DNA of 64,000 bases, taken from NCBI RefSeq assembly GCF_013282155.1, contig NZ_BLWI01000010.1, positions 248,001 to 312,000 of the forward strand, in the 5' to 3' direction. Source of the stretch: Sulfitobacter sp. HGT1. Lineage in GTDB: Bacteria; Pseudomonadota; Alphaproteobacteria; Rhodobacterales; Rhodobacteraceae. Position numbers and translations under genes: made by a program. Positions 41,501 to 46,747 of this stretch are shown piece by piece (position 1 is the stretch's first letter; each line of letters begins with the position of its first letter). Below the pieces are notes generated by a model. It had not been told where the DNA came from. It saw only the letters and a program-made list of their open reading frames with translations, and did not search any database.

Positions 41501-42815
41501 TGATCTTGGGTGCCTCAAGCGTGATACTGCCCGCCGCACCGCCGCCACCGGTGGAATCCAAGATACCCGCCGAGGCGATGGTGATGGATTCGTCTGCCTG
41601 AAGGGTGATCGTCGCCCCGAAGCTCAGGATGCTGCCCGCGCCGTCGATGACCAGATCAATCGGGTCAAACAACAGGTCACCGGCTTTGCCGAAATCCGAC
41701 CCAAGGTCAAAGCGCCCTGCGCCGATCTCGGCGAATTTGCCGCTGAGTTCGATAAAGCCGCCATTGCCAAAGCCCGCACCGCGCGCGCTGAAGGATGCGC
41801 CGCTTTCCGTCTTGAGGCTATGGCCTGCCATGAACACGATATCACCGCCGTCGCCGTCAAGCCCGGCACCATCCGCGCTCAGCTCGGCCGTGGCCTGAAC
41901 CAGCGTGTTGCCGCCGGATTTCACCGAGATATTCCCGCCGCGACCGCTGGTTTCTGCCGATACCGAAGCACGCCCGCCAATTGTCGCGTCACCCGCTGCA
42001 ATGATCGAAATCTGGCCGCCACGCGACACCAATGCGCCGCCCTCTTCCATACCGGTAGAATTGACGGTCGCGCCAAAGATCATGCGCTGCCCAAGGTCGT
42101 CGCCTGTCAGCGGTCCGGTGCGCCCGTTGACCATCACCGTATGGCCTTGCAAGGTAATGCCGCCCTCGGCGGTCACTTGGCCCGCAATCGAAATCACCCC
42201 GTTCGGCGAGATCGGAATTTCGCCGCGCATCAGCTGGTTTGCGACCGCGTTGTTGATCGACCCGTCTGCGCGCACAATGGTATCAAGGAAGGCTTTAGTC
42301 GGTGTGTTCACCGTCAGAGAGCCGACGTTCACCCGACCCGACTGGCCAACAATAAAGCCGTTCGAGTTGGAGAAGAAAATATTGCCGCCGATTTTACCGT
42401 CTTTGTAGGAATTCAATTCGCCATTGATAACAACCGCCCCGTTGGACACGATGTTAACCAGGCTTCCCGCCCGATCCGGCACATAAAGATCAACCCGCTG
42501 GCCTGCCGCTTCTTGGAAGTCCGAAAACGTGTTAAAACCGACACCGGCTGACACCGTGTCGGTTCTGATTTTCGTGTGGTTGCCGGTGACCTTGATCGTT
42601 GTCTTGGTTCGCCCGTCGGCAACAATATTGTTCGACGTCAATCCCCCGACATTCACCGCCTGAGCGCGCGCGCCGCTTGGCAGAACCGCGGTGACAACCG
42701 CGCCAAGGACAATGGGACTGGCCCCCGCCATGAGCCTGGCCAGCTTGGACCCTACTGTCTTGGTTTTCCTGAGGGGGTGAATGGTCTGCTTGGAAACTTT
42801 GAAAAACTGGTCCAT
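23532..42815 (-). CDS. Giant TpsA filamentous adhesin, LktA-type, 6,427 residues
   Basis: A single uninterrupted frame of 19.3 kb. Residues 1-53 form an extended signal peptide (HPLRKTKTVGSKLARLMAGA, cleavage near ARAQA). The TPS domain (~54-300) has FNTFSDFQEAAGQRV and the N-S-N-G motif at 150-153, a variant of NPNG. Most of the rest is Gly/Ala/Thr/Ser beta-strand repeats, which should form a long beta-helix; modules of about 400 residues repeat between ~710 and ~1,910. A Lys/Gln/Ala-rich stretch at ~3,970-4,345 looks helical instead. Cysteines occur as two close pairs (3951/3958 and 5033/5039). The C-terminus (EYMIFVRGSGPAVMLRVQ) shows no anchor domain. Its ATG shares one base with the stop of the upstream gene. 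The likely role is surface adhesion or biofilm; toxicity is not shown. Confidence 0.88.
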   Translation of the reverse strand: MDQFFKVSKQTIHPLRKTKTVGSKLARLMAGASPIVLGAVVTAVLPSGARAQAVNVGGLTSNNIVADGRTKTTIKVTGNHTKIRTDTVSAGVGFNTFSDFQEAAGQRVDLYVPDRAGSLVNIVSNGAVVINGELNSYKDGKIGGNIFFSNSNGFIVGQSGRVNVGSLTVNTPTKAFLDTIVRADGSINNAVANQLMRGEIPISPNGVISIAGQVTAEGGITLQGHTVMVNGRTGPLTGDDLGQRMIFGATVNSTGMEEGGALVSRGGQISIIAAGDATIGGRASVSAETSGRGGNISVKSGGNTLVQATAELSADGAGLDGDGGDIVFMAGHSLKTESGASFSARGAGFGNGGFIELSGKFAEIGAGRFDLGSDFGKAGDLLFDPIDLVIDGAGSILSFGATITLQADESITIASAGILDSTGGGGAAGSITLEAPKITLANGSTVTAGTTGDVTLTAVRTGGGTAEIIIGDGAGAAPILHGNNITLNATSTVDNFALLVAVPTATAKITINSGDIVATGALNANATATANGDLSTVALPVGVVVTNSAATVEVGGTSDITADSVALSAKSTVTSNIPTESLAPANSAADGAVAVSTINSTAIARITGDAKVKATNAIDVTAMNKILSVANATPQAAAFGASVGVSVINAITTTELSGNANVTAGSLNLDASTGVDVTVKAVAGAGGATEPSTGSQAATFLSGAKYGDDASTSEGKLSVAGALAISDLTSTTKSAYDSTTSATISGDLRVASSSENNVDVTADGTAVKSANGVGVAIGINIAKVKNDAIIASAVSAGSIHLSALSDNPLTSKIGNSFKTSSTSGAGSSNVGVAGSFALNLIDTQTTATIGAGVAVNITGGGAVEATTDNKTDSEVAATPASGGATGDTLGLGASVGLNIIANRSRAEVADGATVTGAGALTLSASATHDIITTAEAGGSGGFALTPVLALSMVNNSTTARLGTGSGLSTTGAVSVAAAQNASTTTTAKADAAGAKAAVGLSLALALVDDQVLSTTDRNVTTTGAGGTVTFSAIGASTSEVTSAASAQGAAAADDSGAAPAGGEADVDSAATTQLTSASNKQKSKGVGDTKQRGATDTALADGDSRSASTSEGKISVAAGVAINVQNATVSAIVPDATVISTAGMLTLRSASNATGKTTATGAAVGQKDAAGNTPDPSKVGIGAAVAVNSVKVKNDATLGVAAHTVGGLTVEALSLDVAKLMANPASTDTKSDEFLASATSGAGGSKVGVAGSLALNLIDTQSTARISSAASVAITGAGAVTLKADNQTTTTAEAKPVGGGASGSSFGIGASVGLNIIANRSVAELSDSATVTGAGAVSVDASAKHTVTTTAEAGSSGGFSLTPVLALSLVNNTTTARLGTGATLATTGAVSVSATQDSTVTTTAKAAAAGTKAAIGASLALALIDDRVLATTDRDVSAAGAASSVTFNAIGVSSSTLSATATASGAKEGDDANAAPTSTGDSVDKTATTKLTSASDKQGKAKVGSTDQRSATSTEAGNESGRSAKTSEGKVSAAAAVAVNVQKSSVTAVTNDGVNITSGGSLNISSASNANGSATSDGSAVKGADGGQSKVGIGVAVSVNVITAKNTAKLGQGTHSAAGVNIAALQGAATPTDTIFAKATSGAGGSKVGIAGSLALNIVNVETTASISGAASVDAKTGTSSIKAEEKMLATAIAAPSDKGGAGASVGVGASVALNLITTNTTAELQDGATFTNGTGLEVDANTDIDTVTDASAGAAGGIAVDASVALAMLDERTTARVGTGNGLGMGAGAVTISATNTGENTAKSKGENKSSKVSVGASAALILGNGASDGALENTSLTSAVLARDLTAGSLAISATSARTYDATASATAEGGKFNQTDEKKNETTGGTSTSANTMDKTKGSQRDSKGKSSGSKLTVAAAAGIAAAQDNVSATLGDVTLNVGGAVSVTASNQIGMATSGSGLAANPKSDTGIGIGVGLGIINNKTAATVSDGATINSPGSVSISATSRENADDGYGAKLTALGIAGATGKKVSIAGAMAVGISTGETKAAIGNNVKITNGGAVSVKTENTSHLAAKALAGAVGSSGTGIGASIAVVVADKDYTASIGTGSDITASGLSVKALNHKIDSPTLFKFTDLDDLKTKLTTGQLLGENNYYVEAIGGSAGSKTSITGSFAVMVFNDDVSATIGSGAINARNNDVTLQADNKFLAKALSGAISASGGTGVGVAGSVIVSSGTTISKLGDNAVVTNAARFTNSAIAAQDIQAFGVSVAAAANNAVNGVATVITSQNRAEALMGVGARVTASGAVNLIADNDFSMFSLAGGAAGGGSNGVGASAAVVTINNVTRAAMAAGTSVANRAEINTGGAIAISATANETGTVIAAAGAAGGSNAVGAGAAVYVLDTTTEALVGAFGKVGNAHNAGSLDMTARDVSTLLSIGGAASGGGSAGAGAGVGVGVIGKKTAAKIGASSVVASGNVVLDAKNVEDLSAITVGVGIGGSAGLAGAIAVYAVTTETTAEIGDTASVYADGNVAVLADDQVSIDMLDGAIAGGGSAGIGASVGVTVIDATTLAKVADNARVTALGNGGTQQFTTGYRGDFQAYGGSGGFQSADVGTRTASAGASQTGFDLLTKERKSVAILDAAKGVIVNASGVSSVRSMAVAGTAAGSVAVSISASVPVITMNTQAVIGLNAQINKMAGVADALQSVSVAAASDVYALGFSGAVAIGGSVGGGAGVNAMIVNSTTKATVGGGTSDIAAMDDILVSAKATEDFGIWAIAGSGGGVAAIAGSGSALDLTTETTATLGGTAVAQGNVDVLAQDITRTGMMAGSVAIGGTAGVGAAVGVILVDKTVTASIASSADVSAYGGNGTRDVFNGSGFGAKTASRGLNVQAESEQSALALVVSGAGGLYAGIAGVLSLDLVTVKTAAFIGANSKINVANGSGHAAQDVVIAARDSTTSSVAAGAVSGGLVGLSGAIDVGVFKTTTAGYVEDGVSINAKNDVLISGLSNKAGDSKVVSGSGGVFALAVGLSVYSYGDGVASGGEADKQLSDSSDGAADMDKVNTQAQDQAKNDVVFDLLKSSDDDRVKAINASAKAKRDTIDVASAASTLAVPGGTSASVGNVLINAGGDVSLNSSDELEVDITTGGFAAGGGAVGAGIAVLNVNTGSTAQAVGTGADVHGILPRITAGGGVNINAFSSHMLTGDSYAGTIAGTVALSADVIVVNDTSRTKAFADGQKMTVGGLVNVGADAKRTAKLKGFGAAVSLFGVGAGASVATATIGGAIDAYIKNSDIGAGAVTVSASSDDKATAEAIAASGGLGAAISGAATIATIDPTVTATVDNAILTAGNAVEVLATAKSEASTDSIGVAVAGGLAVGGSGADTTIATKAKASIINGANITAGSIKVAALTSTPSAKAKSLGAAGALVGLTATVSTAENKAETLANVTGSTLKATGLVNVDATSSTLQNADASGLALGFVAAGFNDSTAKSNTKTQATLTGLTSLKAGSLTVNANGTDDNTAVVVAGSGGLVAGSAASGTTRADSNTKAAIDGTFTADITGGDAQLSAAHLSKFGGTVDSTQASLIGGSGAAMKHTVVSDVDAHLGDGMRLYAANLTIDAQNRTVNPFAAGGAFNVNSASGGLANLPAGGATVTIHHNTTNASIGANSAVHLMTSGASALSTLKMSAMSDIVSQQKVKIDSGGAIALANADIKTGVISNTSLSVGDKAQVIVDKGDVVMNAWSAADIDNRAAATTYGLAGAPSGDIDVNYTGDNKVTIGANALLEVSDGVNPVDGTAPSHGTIAITAGQDEAGVDGQLNFNAVLDIFNKTAIPIPASPNPVVTVSSTGTVDILKSDPTLTEGVRAAGDITVSASRGEIDAKAVGTGKDIYREALAKVASAVSNAFGGGDVTFDYHGGTTHTNAGKSQITADGVIQTGIQRYKTLTLRYVDTSCDADASACLAADPGSNITYKAPVSAPVGTNILDRVAELDALLTDYASDPIAKAAYQSEITFLQSKLVDIGLGEFDGTGKYIPGDYAGPSPKAARLKEVAIIDDNISLVRNDLSAAAYLGIEGDYVDNANLTSTSYDDANFGLTKNGATTLTTISTITTYTGTGSQATFVNNTNTALTQGKAAADKIATAKANSVAAQGIITAKTTEISQQQAALAAALIVGDTTAATAASLAIGNAKNVIKSNLDTITANNLIVSAQSVVTKDRAATAQSNLTSLLNTTITASANNLAAAETNLTTVNAAAGSTAAQKTDALNARNTAQANHDANLAKQTALLQESATVPTQNGALTRVNKAAAGMVGVQTVLNTAVTAVNGKVSTLNAVTATPADATTPNKSLTQYITVWNGLSADYAVKSNEAATASNSSGTPTAFTIEINDAAARLGNLSFNADVLKSTATSAASSTGYLNAPGDAKIVIRNQTSNTLKLNNLIIPDYDAGNVRLNGVLVYDNDDITRLNAGGVAGNFKNIETSRNSSRGAVEIYSEYNTEDSDYYVPGSAKAQLANKRLAPDIILKTGAVIENTRGAVKIDSASGNIYIRGKINAGSVDILARNGDFVSSYVNGFNHIGGDPASFSDPKDATEAGKGITANGSVSIAARYLNINSTIQSGIANWKLDLDGAPKLTGAPELVGRTQAEINALVTANKNATVKELSKDLGGGLILSFVPVGIDPEELALVNAQYEGELAKNPDASPVRTLTIGGVATQVNIKDYLSGQIEGRLEFDKTFADNYTAANGGDGIFSVISTRPDNNIGASYDAKNKQYLVNGASVRGGYIQLFGQIMNTSDGAGKLNVLDGFGKIDITNTGNIPVVLKSLSTGEDPAGDLRGTKGKIEITDVIGVNVTDPTNPVVSIRKTTYEREYTPGATGGVVKSVSQTGTINNATGALVFTGGVVAKDGTDRDATFNPEANQRYVWTTGETFSKTSNYSKTSTELFGSSDLTVASINSLTLDSNPARLSIARLEDGTYVTTVNTKTGGGLTNKNGAYFQEPPSTISKNTDLANAGTQYTTANDTTFTKNEFENTGSSSRSCNWWTLCIVSEKTYYAKLTQEYTTITTESLRADYPIAVEFIGQDQGSINITSGSDVILDGNLTNVAGTTTITANGTESSIIQGTKNSLLSAQTAILNASGSVGGIKKPTDPVNAPGLALAVNLTGASAGNGYFTANAGNGNVSAISRGDIIAGHITAAGTATLDEATSRGNVSLVSFGSILASTSPALAGAGGSLVQGWRANLTALGGSIGETPDYDPATWDAAKESKLLRVNTGFTSDQSFRPFSETPQNAVLGLTAVATGDIGIRSGSWAGNTDGSTTDGTMLVNQALSLGGNVTLASKGQILDNNPVETIDTRTYNQLLGYWDSLGLLDKSTGRTVTDGAGVVQSVDAIGNNNALKQEQTIKAFENVKTKQYHQYWEIRQTQADPTVFDAAFTVKVDPTSAQHKALTSYYGDQIKAANPAYTTAQVDAEVALKISAYETEQTESYRKLDATVGSETGGVYVEGHKVGATTDERAQLTSGSVWTERELAFSIAPGALKTVTGTNPVIKDPNVSGRTVTILANKGIGETVKDSTGNLGVSIRSSLDPALLTPDQKVALAAAERTDLLLTITTAGGDVEIPLWEDYDTLSATQKAAFDAAAAGQVSPENTLLTVLSKRPLNFAAAEKLNLDVATAAGTDVKSDIGKAFLASRSGALLGAVTTKGETRIKVRNGITNAASGSMISTGNLILESSQGGIGTDTVPVRLALNAGATTTARAQNSVNLEFANGGAIDTIYSPQNVKLNALNGSLTNANGDLLINILGTEVELTAANGTIGAPGNALNVGVNPKGKITANAQGSIDLNGPSGSKFIVTEAKSTNGGDITLSAAGESVIDGVVDTAGAIILTAGGRQVLGQNAQVTSGAGAASVDAESLKMLNGAALTAAGKVAITTVGDAQLTAVKSSSGATDAVNIDAGGQVFAGTLAGRAFDISATTAGAGVKIVAGQGIGDKTRANETADDDTVTDVANPLRIVTGLLDASAANGSISVDALSDIKLTALTANQGGITVTGTGAMDIVNATAGGSQSFVAQDAVTFTKLTAAGLPTDVGNIGVTSVNGSVTGGDIDANGSSVINGNGVVFDTIMAGGDSTITSKAGAVSGTDITTTGSSEITGDGVTFNAIRTGVDSTITSTGDITGDTEIAIGDVTNTAGAGGLPGSLNIRVIGGRNLYLQATNELNLTDVQVADTIELRADKISAAVTQTPSGPSPLNMSLTGANDTVGTSAAVTVDAPAGIIVDDLKVVDTTLMTTATRTEIKNAYVPGSLLLTSPIQTIKVDNRTPVPQSGSNVQVFVPSFGFGLTLDDNTTSTNGIVVQYDTTSKLIDVLPTPLGGISLIRDTVRNIQQADDPLIRSFGSVAVDEEDTLDLAQFDGEVVVINGVEYMIFVRGSGPAVMLRVQ
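37086..40679 (-). repeat. Tandem ~400-residue coding modules within the giant adhesin
   Basis: A recurrent module start, S-E-G-K-[LIV]-S-[VA]-A, is found at residues 713 (40679), 1110 (39488) and 1527 (38237), with a diverged S-G-S-K-L-T-V-A at 1911 (37085). The periods are 397, 417 and 384 residues. Each module contains, in the same order, a GIG/GVG-A-x-x-V-N segment, SGAGGSKVGVAGSLALN (or variants), GASVGLNIIANRS, SLTPVLALSLVNN and a polar Lys/Asp-rich linker. The first two are nearly interchangeable; later ones diverge. Confidence 0.75.
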
Positions 42816-43498
42816 CAGAAATTACCATCCTTAATGCGGAAAATATCGGGTGTGTCCGGATTGACCGAATACAGCAGCGCGAGCCCCGTAGGCTTCAGCG
42901 CATTGCGCCCGTTTGTGTCTTCTTCGTAATTGCCCTGAAGCAACAGAATTGCGGAACGCCCTTCGGGATCGAGCCCACGGAACAGCAAGATTCCGTTTTC
43001 GACCGCCGTTGCGGCTGTCAGCGAACCGGGTGCGTAATTACCGGCGGCAAAATGGCTGCCCAGAACGTCAGAGTTGGCAACCAGTTGGGCGTCGGTCATG
43101 GCGGGGTCGATTGTGGCATTCCACGATGCGCCGACCTGGATCAGCGCTTTGCTGGTGTAGCCGAAAATATAGGACACCTGGGCCGTGCCCCCGCCTTCCA
43201 GCAGGTCTGGCACCTTCACGGTCAACAGCTCTGTGCGTTCGACTGTGTTCTGGCCTTGCGCGATATCGGCTTCGGTGAGGCCAAAATCCTTGGTGATTGC
43301 CGCGATAACCGCCGCCTTGTCCATGCCGAATGTGGCGGAGCGAAAGCCGTTAATGGCAACGGGCGCTTGCTCTGCCTGCTGGGCTGCTGCGCTGTCAGTT
43401 TCAGTTGCAGCATACCCAACGGACGCAAAAGCCATCCCAACTGCCAAAGCACCAAGCGAGACACGCGCCCACTTTGCCAAAACGCAGAAATGCACCAT
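42815..43498 (-). CDS. Secreted protein of unknown function, coupled to the giant adhesin gene
   Basis: 227 residues. Signal peptide at ~1-30 (LGALAVGMAFASVGYAATE), then an Ala/Gln-rich linker and a mixed alpha/beta domain starting INGFRSATFGMDKAAVIAAI. No membrane segment, heme motif or catalytic signature is visible, and the family was not recognised. The start follows AGGGGAAG. Its TGA overlaps the adhesin ATG by one base (TGATG), so ribosomes can pass from one to the other. A terminator for the preceding sapC gene lies 77 bases upstream of the start, so it probably opens the operon with tpsA and tpsB. A periplasmic helper of adhesin secretion is a reasonable guess only. Confidence 0.7.
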   Translation of the reverse strand: MVHFCVLAKWARVSLGALAVGMAFASVGYAATETDSAAAQQAEQAPVAINGFRSATFGMDKAAVIAAITKDFGLTEADIAQGQNTVERTELLTVKVPDLLEGGGTAQVSYIFGYTSKALIQVGASWNATIDPAMTDAQLVANSDVLGSHFAAGNYAPGSLTAATAVENGILLFRGLDPEGRSAILLLQGNYEEDTNGRNALKPTGLALLYSVNPDTPDIFRIKDGNF

Positions 43499-43580
43499 AA
43501 TCTTCCCCTAAAAAACACCGTGGCAAAAATCGTCTCGTGAACTCCCCAACAAGACGGCAACCACGACGTACAAATCTAAA

Positions 43581-43602
43581 ACCGCCTGAAAAATAAGGCG
43601 GT
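43581..43602 (-). terminator. Rho-independent terminator of the sapC-like gene
   Basis: On the minus strand ACCGCCT (complement of 43596-43602) pairs with AGGCGGT (complement of 43581-43587) around an 8-base loop and is followed by TTTAGATTT. It lies 34 bases past the SapC stop and separates it from the adhesin operon. Confidence 0.75.
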
Positions 43603-43635
43603 ACTCATCAGCTTTAAAATAAACTTAGCTCAAAA

Positions 43636-44397
43636 TTATTGAACTGTTTCTCCCGCAGGCACGGACTCTTCCGCAGCTACCGAAGGCATATCCAACTGTT
43701 GTCCCAATCTCGAAATAGATCTCAGGCTCAACAAGTGGCTGTAAATAGGTTTCAAAAATCCGGCAGCGTTCAGCTTGCCCAAATCTGCATCAGACAATGC
43801 GGCCAATGCTTGTTCGCTAACGACCATCAGGCCATGCACGCTGGTTTTTTCGCCATCGGGCATCACCGCATCCAATGAGATCGACTGGAACAGCCCCATC
43901 TCGTGCAGCATCTTGGTAAAGGCATCGGTGCGGTCCGCAGAGGTTTTATAGCTTTGCGAAATCGACAGCGCGCGTAGCAGCGTCTCCTCGGACTCTCCGG
44001 TTTTTGTGAAAAACGGCTCGCCCTCTTTCTCGTTCAGACCTTCATAGGTGTCGTCGACACACAAGATCGGATCGCCACCTTCGACGTCACCGATGATGAA
44101 CGGGTAGCGGCGCAAATAGGCCGGCGCATATTTCCCGTCCCACAGACCGTCTTTGGAGATGAAAACATTCGTTCCCGGCTTCAGGCCGGTGACAAATACG
44201 GCGGACGGAACGTCAGCGGCGGGCAGAAAAGCGATCGGAAGGTCGTCAAGCGCCAGATCGAATTCATCCACAAGTGCGGGAATCAGGTTCGCGTCCCGTG
44301 CAAATCCCAATGGCTGCGACTTGGTCGAAAACTTCAGGTTCTTATGGATTTCGGTGCTAAGTGGAATAACGTTCTTATAAAATAACGGGTTGGGCAT
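43636..44397 (-). CDS. SapC-like protein
   Basis: 253 residues. The start NPLFYKNVIPLSTEIHKNLK and the following AFLPAADVPSAVFVTGLKPG, DGLWDGKYAPAYLRRYPFII and EGEPFF motifs fit the SapC family (PF07277), whose Campylobacter member sits in the S-layer protein secretion operon. There is no signal peptide or membrane segment, so it is cytoplasmic or non-classically placed. The C-terminus is helical with a Ser/Glu-rich tail. The role is unproven in any alphaproteobacterium. Here it is flanked by secreted-protein genes and followed by its own terminator. The region is more AT-rich than the rest. Confidence 0.85.
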   Translation of the reverse strand: MPNPLFYKNVIPLSTEIHKNLKFSTKSQPLGFARDANLIPALVDEFDLALDDLPIAFLPAADVPSAVFVTGLKPGTNVFISKDGLWDGKYAPAYLRRYPFIIGDVEGGDPILCVDDTYEGLNEKEGEPFFTKTGESEETLLRALSISQSYKTSADRTDAFTKMLHEMGLFQSISLDAVMPDGEKTSVHGLMVVSEQALAALSDADLGKLNAAGFLKPIYSHLLSLRSISRLGQQLDMPSVAAEESVPAGETVQ

Positions 44398-44810
44398 GAA
44401 GTTTAGTTCCCTAAAAACAGTAAAATCACAATTAATTGAGGAAACGTTAGTAAGGTTTTATAAGTATAGCAACAATTTAGATCGTGGCACGAGCGCATGC
44501 ACCCGCCCACCACCATAGATTGAAGCGCTTTTATTCCTTGGTATGCTGCCCCCGAACAGCCGTAAATCAGCCATCGCTCAAGGCCGAATTCGGATCTGCA
44601 AAGGTCAAGACATGGATGGGATCTGCATAAAAAGCGAGGATCGCATCGAAGTGGTCGCTTTGTGCATTTGGATGGAGCGGGTATCACTCGCGCCGCAAAT
44701 CATGCAGCCATGATGCCCCCGCCCCTCCCAAGACACCCTCGTGAGGGCGCAGAAATTCACATCTTTCCGGGATGGCGATGCCCCCCGTGCAAACACGGAA
44801 GGCGCTTTTT
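44398..44810. other. AT-rich intergenic region, 413 bases, possible RNA gene
   Basis: It carries no convincing open frame. It has a plus-strand promoter-like pair (44436-44464) and a hairpin-plus-T-run end (44779-44812), opposite in direction to both flanking genes. The left third is AT-rich and probably also contains the sapC promoter on the minus strand. Confidence 0.5.
44436..44464 (+). promoter_or_regulatory. Sigma70-like promoter for a plus-strand transcript
   Basis: TTGAGG (44436-44441) and TATAAG (44459-44464) with an optimal 17-base spacer. No gene follows in that direction until the hairpin at 44779. Confidence 0.4.
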
Positions 44811-44812
44811 TT
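44471..44812 (+). ncRNA. Candidate small RNA (~340 nt)
   Basis: Inferred from the promoter-like pair just upstream and the terminator at 44779-44812. No Rfam family was recognised. The RNA would run antisense to the 5' leader of sapC at its beginning and would end at the stop codon of the barrel gene. Confidence 0.3.
44779..44812 (+). terminator. Hairpin with T-run, plus strand
   Basis: CCGTG-CAAA-CACGG (44785-44798), extended by TGCC/GGCG pairing around a 2x2 internal loop and followed by seven T residues (44806-44812). On the minus strand there is no U-tract, so it does not suit the barrel gene. Confidence 0.5.
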
Positions 44813-45626
44813 ATCTAAGGTTCAAAGGGATGCGCACCCCGACCGAAACAACCTGAGAGCTGATGTCAAACTCCAACGGATTAACCGGAGACTCCGTACC
44901 GCTTCCCGCAAGGGGCGTGCCGCCGCCTTGCGCGTTCCCAAGCGCGAAATACTGGTAGGTCAGGTCCATCTTGATCGGCCCATTCGCGTTTTTCCCGACA
45001 TTCCATGAAACACCGGCACCCAGGCTCCATGCCAGATTGGTCTTACTATCCCCTTCGAAGCTACGTGAAGGCTGGGTTGCGGCCGCGTTGGTCCGTGTCC
45101 AGTTGCCCATCTTATTGGTTGCCAGACCCACACCCGCCATAAGATAGGGCTGAAATTCAAAACGCCCCTTGCCCATGTTGGGGATATCATAGGCAACGTT
45201 GGCCATCAGCGCAGTCGATTTAACGGTCGTCGCAACGTCCGCATGCGGGCCTGCAGTCGCGGGCACGGTAAAGGCCCATGGCCCCGAAATATCTCTGCTG
45301 CCAAATGCTGTCAGCGCGATCTCGCCTCTGACACCAAGACGCAACTGCCGTCCGACCGCGATGGTAGCGGCAACGCCATCAGGCTCTGACAGATTAAAGA
45401 AGACGACCGGGTCTGACCCAACCGGCGCGGCACCCGGAGGCGACCATTGGCCGTCATGAATGCCTGATTGATCAACCCCGACACCAAGGCGAAGATAGGC
45501 ATTCGTAGGACCAGTCAACCAAGCGCCACCATAAAGGGGCGAGGCTTTGAGTTCTTGCTGCGCCGTCGCAGTTTGCGCAACCGTCACCATAGCCACAAAG
45601 GCCATCACTCCTAGCGATAACTTCAT
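44811..45626 (-). CDS. Outer-membrane beta-barrel protein
   Basis: 271 residues from the ATG at 45626, which begins a signal peptide (KLSLGVMAFVAMVTVAQTATA) after GGGAAG; a longer frame to 45665 is unlikely. Alternating amphipathic strands run throughout (NAYLRLGVGVDQSG, FEFQPYLMAGVGLATNKMG, TNLAWSLGAGVSWNVG, IKMDLTYQYFALG). It resembles OmpA-like 8-stranded or Omp25/opacity-type porin-like proteins. The last strand ends VSVGVRIPLNLR, with Arg rather than the usual terminal Phe, so insertion by BAM may be less standard. It neighbours sapC and the secreted paralogues. A function as adhesin or envelope anchor is inference. Confidence 0.75.
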   Translation of the reverse strand: MKLSLGVMAFVAMVTVAQTATAQQELKASPLYGGAWLTGPTNAYLRLGVGVDQSGIHDGQWSPPGAAPVGSDPVVFFNLSEPDGVAATIAVGRQLRLGVRGEIALTAFGSRDISGPWAFTVPATAGPHADVATTVKSTALMANVAYDIPNMGKGRFEFQPYLMAGVGLATNKMGNWTRTNAAATQPSRSFEGDSKTNLAWSLGAGVSWNVGKNANGPIKMDLTYQYFALGNAQGGGTPLAGSGTESPVNPLEFDISSQVVSVGVRIPLNLR

Positions 45627-45722
45627 TATACTTCCCAGTTTCAAACAATCAAAATCACGTATCACGATATGACCAAGCCAGCAAAACGCAAGCTTGGCCT
45701 TCTTTTAGACGACGATCTATTC

Positions 45723-46571
45723 TCAACCGTGTCCTTCAAGTATCGCTGCCCTGATATCTTCGGCATCTTTCGCCAAAGCCTGGGATTGGGCTTCACTTAG
45801 TTCAAACCCGAGGATTGTTGACACGGCATATGCCGTCTCGGGAGAGATCGAGATCGTTTTATCAGAGGCCGCCCCCAAGAACACAGCGGCAAGAACATCA
45901 GGCGTATTCACCACCCCTTGCGCGGTCAGATCTGACGAACCGTCCAAGACGTCCCGCAGCAGACCAAGGTTCGCCACCGGAGAGTCGATCATCGACACAT
46001 TGTCGAAATCGGTCTTCAGCGCCGTAATCATCTGATCCAGCGACATCGAATAGAACGCGACCGTTTCAGGTGTCAGCTTCGAGATTTCTTCGGCAGCCGC
46101 CTTGGCCAGAATACGATCGGGCGAACGCGACACATTCAAACGGCCCAGTTCAACCTCTGGAATGCCCTCTTTGGCCCAAACCGGCCTGCCCCCTTGCGAC
46201 CCACCCGAAGTGCCAGCCCTTGGGCCCTTGCCGTCGGAGTCAGCGCTAGGTCCGCCCTTGCCTTGAGCACCGGCAGTGCCTTTTTTGCCTTTGCCACCAC
46301 TGCTATGACCCTCGGAATCTTCCCCGGTATCGCTATGGCCGTCGCTGTCTTCATGACTTTCGTCACTATGACCGTCAGACCCGCTATGCCCGCCACCACT
46401 GGCTCCGGCACCATGACCACCACTGCCGCTCTCTGCGGCGAAGGCAACCGACCCTGTTCCGTCTGGGAATGTCATCGCCAGTGCAACGCCTAACACGGCA
46501 GCAATCGCTACCATTGAAACACCCCTGACAACGGAGCAACGCGTTTGGTTATTAGTCCAGGATTTCTGCAT
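45723..46571 (-). CDS. Secreted protein with Gly/Ser/His/Asp linker, paralogue 1
   Basis: 282 residues. The N-terminal signal segment VAIAAVLGVALAMTFPDGTG is followed by a low-complexity part (~50-130) of Gly, Ser, His and Asp with repeated DGHSD-type units, then a globular ~150-residue domain beginning PVWAKEGIPEVELGRLNVSR and ending AILEGHG. The domain is shared almost residue for residue with the gene 229 bases upstream. No family was recognised. The DGHSD repeats could bind divalent cations. Preceded by AAGGG and TATAAT-like sequence close to the ATG. Likely exported. Confidence 0.7.
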   Translation of the reverse strand: MQKSWTNNQTRCSVVRGVSMVAIAAVLGVALAMTFPDGTGSVAFAAESGSGGHGAGASGGGHSGSDGHSDESHEDSDGHSDTGEDSEGHSSGGKGKKGTAGAQGKGGPSADSDGKGPRAGTSGGSQGGRPVWAKEGIPEVELGRLNVSRSPDRILAKAAAEEISKLTPETVAFYSMSLDQMITALKTDFDNVSMIDSPVANLGLLRDVLDGSSDLTAQGVVNTPDVLAAVFLGAASDKTISISPETAYAVSTILGFELSEAQSQALAKDAEDIRAAILEGHG

Positions 46572-46747
46572 GATATTATACCCTTAGTTTGTTCATTAGT
46601 GACCGGGCCTGTCGCGGAATGCGGTTTTGATGTGCATCGTTTCAACGGCGATGTGACATGCGAAAAAGGCGCTCAGCATGGCGTCAGGACGACGCGACAC
46701 TCTCGACTTTATTTCGTGCAAATCCGGACCGCGACAAGCGCAGTGAA

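Noticed and set aside
44662..44856. 64-residue plus-strand open frame overlapping the hairpin at 44779-44812
   Set aside because: It reads through the terminator into the antisense of the barrel gene; the region fits an RNA or spacer better.
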